From: Roseiarcus sp963737365
GTDB lineage: Bacteria > Pseudomonadota > Alphaproteobacteria > Rhizobiales > Beijerinckiaceae
Assembly (NCBI GenBank): GCA_963737365.1
Contig: CAVTSD010000005.1
Span: forward strand, 1-64,000
Reading direction: 5' to 3'
Length of the DNA stretch: 64,000 nucleotides
In this document: positions 63,815 through 64,000 of the stretch, piece after piece
Layout: the number at the start of each line of letters is the position of its first letter
Numbering within the stretch: the stretch's first letter is position 1
The notes under the pieces: model-generated
The model's input: the letters and a program-made list of their open reading frames with translations, nothing else
Database searches by the model: none
What the model was told of the DNA's origin: nothing
Translations under genes and position numbers: made by a program

Positions 63815-64000
63815 TCAGTAGCAGACGTTTACCAGCCGCCGGCCCATATAGTGGCCGTTCGCCGTCCAGACGCGCCGTCTGACCCAGCAACCCGGTCCGC
63901 CGCCATAGGCCGGCTGCGAAGCGATGGCGATGCCGACCGGCACCGTCGCAGCCGCGATCGCCCAGCCCGGATCCCAACCCCAGCCCCACCCGCCGCCCCA
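63815..64000 (-). CDS. paralogous secreted Gly/Trp-rich protein (partial)
   Basis: The last 61 codons of a gene that begins beyond the window edge. The frame reads WGGGWGWGWDPGWAIAAAT, then IAIASQPAYGGGPGCWVRRR and VWTANGHYMGRRLVNVCY before a TGA stop at 63815-63817. The tail (GGGxGCWxxRxxxTxxGxxxGxxxVNVC) matches that of the neighbouring protein at 63112-63513, so the two are tandem paralogs. The start and any signal peptide are outside the window. Confidence 0.75.
   Translation of the reverse strand, partial: WGGGWGWGWDPGWAIAAATVPVGIAIASQPAYGGGPGCWVRRRVWTANGHYMGRRLVNVCY

Overview
The window is a high-GC stretch of an alphaproteobacterial chromosome, most likely from the Hyphomicrobiales (Rhizobiales). 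Three things support this: the minus-strand block ffs-dnaX-ybaB-recR, the block lysA/small lipoprotein/DUF4175 (TIGR02302) protein, and several small rhizobial-type proteins. A bacteriochlorophyll synthase gene (bchG) and a BciA-type 8-vinyl reductase gene indicate that the organism, or a recent ancestor, makes bacteriochlorophyll. A phototrophic Beijerinckiaceae-like or Bradyrhizobium/Rhodopseudomonas-like soil bacterium would fit, but I cannot name the genus from the sequence.

Layout. 0-3.1 kb: recR, ybaB, dnaX and the SRP RNA, all minus strand. 3.2-6.2 kb: an XRE/MmyB-type regulator, a SnoaL-like protein, an alpha/beta hydrolase, a GFA-family protein and a decayed adenylate cyclase relic. 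6.5-10.0 kb: bchG, a membrane-anchored alpha/beta hydrolase and bciA. 10.1-13.0 kb: a DUF1501/DUF1800 pair. 13.3-18.0 kb: a four-gene hydroxycinnamate (ferulate/p-coumarate) CoA-dependent beta-oxidative cluster. 18.3-28.7 kb: a LacI-controlled catabolic operon with a CUT2-type ABC importer, a histidinol-dehydrogenase-like enzyme, an unknown protein, a metallo-beta-lactamase-fold hydrolase, a 3-hydroxyacyl-CoA-dehydrogenase-like enzyme and an SDR. 28.9-32.4 kb: a DUF1537 acid-sugar kinase, a DeoR regulator and a divergent pdxA2. Together these match the known four-carbon acid-sugar route to DHAP. 32.8-34.5 kb: a DEAD-box RNA helicase.

34.7-49.3 kb is the most striking region. It holds a second CUT2-type importer (with a natural ATPase-permease fusion), two SDRs, a GntR/FCD regulator, an iron-type alcohol dehydrogenase, a frameshifted aldehyde dehydrogenase, a Baeyer-Villiger-type flavin monooxygenase, a lactonase-like MBL-fold hydrolase and a beta-keto-acid cleavage enzyme (DUF849). 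Five clear copies of one palindrome (CGTAATA-N3-TATTACG or close variants), plus a weaker copy in front of the GntR gene, account for every promoter region of this cluster. This makes it look like a single regulon for a cyclic alcohol or ketone that is lactonised, opened and oxidised. A related 68-bp repeat occurs in inverted orientation at 31.0 kb and 49.4 kb and brackets this segment.

49.7-64 kb returns to housekeeping and regulatory genes: DUF4175 protein, lysA, a small lipoprotein, DUF2852 protein and a TetR regulator with matching operators, the DNA-ligase-associated helicase and PdeM phosphoesterase, a Crp/Fnr regulator, two small conserved proteins, an acyl-CoA ligase fragment, a PduO-type cobalamin adenosyltransferase, anmK, and two paralogous secreted Gly/Trp-rich proteins, the last cut by the window edge. 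I saw no tRNA, rRNA, CRISPR array, intact transposase or phage genes by eye. Reading frames and motifs are read directly from the sequence. Functional names rest on recalled family signatures, because no database search was possible.
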